Shown here one piece after another: positions 51,956 to 52,991 of a stretch of 52,991 nt of DNA. The stretch is from Sinorhizobium shofinae (GTDB lineage: Bacteria > Pseudomonadota > Alphaproteobacteria > Rhizobiales > Rhizobiaceae): assembly GCA_001704765.1 (NCBI GenBank), contig MBFK01000108.1:1-52991 (forward strand), read 5' to 3'. The notes below the pieces were generated by a model. That model saw only the letters and a program-made list of their open reading frames with translations. It did not search any database and was not told where the DNA came from. Position numbers and translations under genes: made by a program. The stretch's first letter is position 1; every line of letters begins with the position of its first letter.

Positions 51956-52991
51956 CTACAATACCTTCGCCAAGGAGCCGACGTCCTGGATTGCTGAGCT
52001 CCTGGAGTTGACCATTGCGCCGGCAAGCTGACGCAGGTTGACGACGCCCAGTGGTTTTCCGCCGGGCCCCACGACGGCGATGTCGTTGTCCGGACCACTG
52101 GCGATCAGGCGAACGGCCTCCTCGATCGTCGTGCCCGCCGGTACGGTGGCGCCAGGCGGTGCAGACCCCGGGCGCGGCGGCGTCATGACGGCATCAACAT
52201 GGATCACCCGCCCTCTGTTCACTTCCTTCACGAAGTTAGCGATGTAGTCGTCGGCAGGCTTCAAGACGATGTCCTGGCTGGTACCCTGCTGAATGACTTC
52301 ACCGTCACGCAGGATGGCGATCTGGTCTCCAAGCCGAAGAGCCTCGTCCAGGTCATGGGTAATGAAGACGATCGTCTTCTTGATCTCTTTTTGTAGATCC
52401 AGAAGCACCGTCTGCATGTCCATACGGATCAGCGGATCGAGAGCCGAATAGGCCTCGTCCATGAGGAGCACCGGGGCATCGTTGGCGAGCGCCCGGGCCA
52501 GGCCGACGCGCTGCTGCATGCCGCCCGACAACTGGTTGGGGTACTTGCTCTCGAAACCTTTCAGTCCGACGCGCTCAATCCAACGCATTGCGACATCGAC
52601 GGCCTTCGGGCGCGCAATGCCCTGAACCTCGAGGCCGTAGAGCGTGTTCTCGAGCACGTTGCGGTGCGGGAGCAGCGCGAACTTTTGGAACACCATGGCC
52701 GTCTGGTGCCTGCGGAACTCGCGCAGTTCGGGTTCGTTCATCTTCACGACGTCGACGCCATTGACCAGTACCTCGCCCGCCGTCGGATCAATCAGGCGGT
52801 TGATGTGCCGGATCAGTGTCGACTTGCCAGAGCCCGAGAGCCCCATGATGACCTGGATGCAGCCTGAAGGCATCTCGATGTTGATGTCCTTCAAGCCCAG
52901 GACATGCCCAAATTTATCGTTGAGCTCGGCTTTCGAGAGGCCGTTTCGAACGGCCTCCACATGCCGCCCGGCGTCCGGGCCAAAGATTTTA
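51956..52991 (-). CDS. Betaine-type ABC transporter ATP-binding protein (ProV-like), 5' end off the window
   Basis: At least 345 residues of a ProV-type ATPase. The frame is open to the window edge, where KIFGPDAGRHVEAVRNGLSK is the usual ProV lead. An in-frame GTG at 52960 is not the likely start. Walker A is GLSGSGKST, signature [15 protein letters not shown], Walker B VLLMDEAYSALDP. The C-terminal part has CBS-like segments (TTIEEAVRLIASGPDNDIAV). It is clearly distinct from the ATPase at 34849-35919, so the replicon carries at least two betaine-type importers. Its permease and binding-protein genes should lie beyond the window. Confidence 0.92.
   Translation of the reverse strand, partial: KIFGPDAGRHVEAVRNGLSKAELNDKFGHVLGLKDINIEMPSGCIQVIMGLSGSGKSTLIRHINRLIDPTAGEVLVNGVDVVKMNEPELREFRRHQTAMVFQKFALLPHRNVLENTLYGLEVQGIARPKAVDVAMRWIERVGLKGFESKYPNQLSGGMQQRVGLARALANDAPVLLMDEAYSALDPLIRMDMQTVLLDLQKEIKKTIVFITHDLDEALRLGDQIAILRDGEVIQQGTSQDIVLKPADDYIANFVKEVNRGRVIHVDAVMTPPRPGSAPPGATVPAGTTIEEAVRLIASGPDNDIAVVGPGGKPLGVVNLRQLAGAMVNSRSSAIQDVGSLAKVL

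Noticed and set aside
1..52991. CRISPR arrays, tRNA or rRNA genes
   Set aside because: I saw no regularly spaced repeats, no tRNA-like cloverleaf with a conserved T-loop, and no rRNA sequence. The search was by eye only.

Overview
The window looks like an accessory replicon (plasmid or megaplasmid) of an alphaproteobacterium of the Rhizobiales, most like Ensifer/Sinorhizobium. The reasons are GC-rich coding sequence, many solute-uptake and amine/amino-acid catabolic operons, FCD-type GntR regulators, small proline-rich rhizobial-type proteins, and a recognisable 5' remnant of a repABC-type repC gene. This assignment is inference, since no rRNA or tRNA gene lies in the window.

Layout. Positions 1-24,000 are a mosaic of intact accessory genes and gene relics. 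Intact are a berberine-bridge-type FAD oxidoreductase, a MacAB-like efflux operon (adaptor, ATPase, permease), a LuxR-type regulator with a degenerate receiver domain, an OsmC-family protein, a DegP/HtrA protease, proC, etfBA, a GMC oxidoreductase and a 4-OT-like tautomerase. Broken or truncated are a GlxA-type regulator (frameshift), an ExoI-like protein (frameshift), a resolvase, a TetR regulator, a sensor kinase, a possible McrC, a subtilase split by an in-frame amber codon, a LysR regulator, repC and a second proC.

Positions 24,700-40,107 hold the most interesting block. A sigma-54 activator (29044-31068, minus) sits between two transcription units, and each unit starts with a clear -24/-12 sigma-54 promoter (24873 and 31374). 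Unit 1 encodes a phosphate-binding-type TIM-barrel protein, a cupin, an FGGY kinase and a proline-racemase-family protein with serine at both usual catalytic cysteine positions. Unit 2 encodes a DapA-family lyase, a DAO-type flavoprotein, a betaine-type ABC importer (binding protein, ATPase, two permeases) and an unusual MOSC / ferredoxin-reductase / Rieske fusion. Together they look like an inducible uptake and breakdown route for a small nitrogenous compound that I cannot name.

Positions 40,594-52,991 hold a second catabolic block: two paralogous GntR/FCD regulators, two DAO-type flavoenzymes, an aldehyde dehydrogenase, a polar amino acid ABC importer, a DMT exporter, an Ldh2-family imine/keto-acid reductase and the start of another betaine ABC ATPase that runs off the window. 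A conserved 33-bp double-site element lies upstream of the aldehyde dehydrogenase and of the amino acid importer. Half of it recurs between the GMC oxidoreductase and the tautomerase, suggesting that these units share a regulator.
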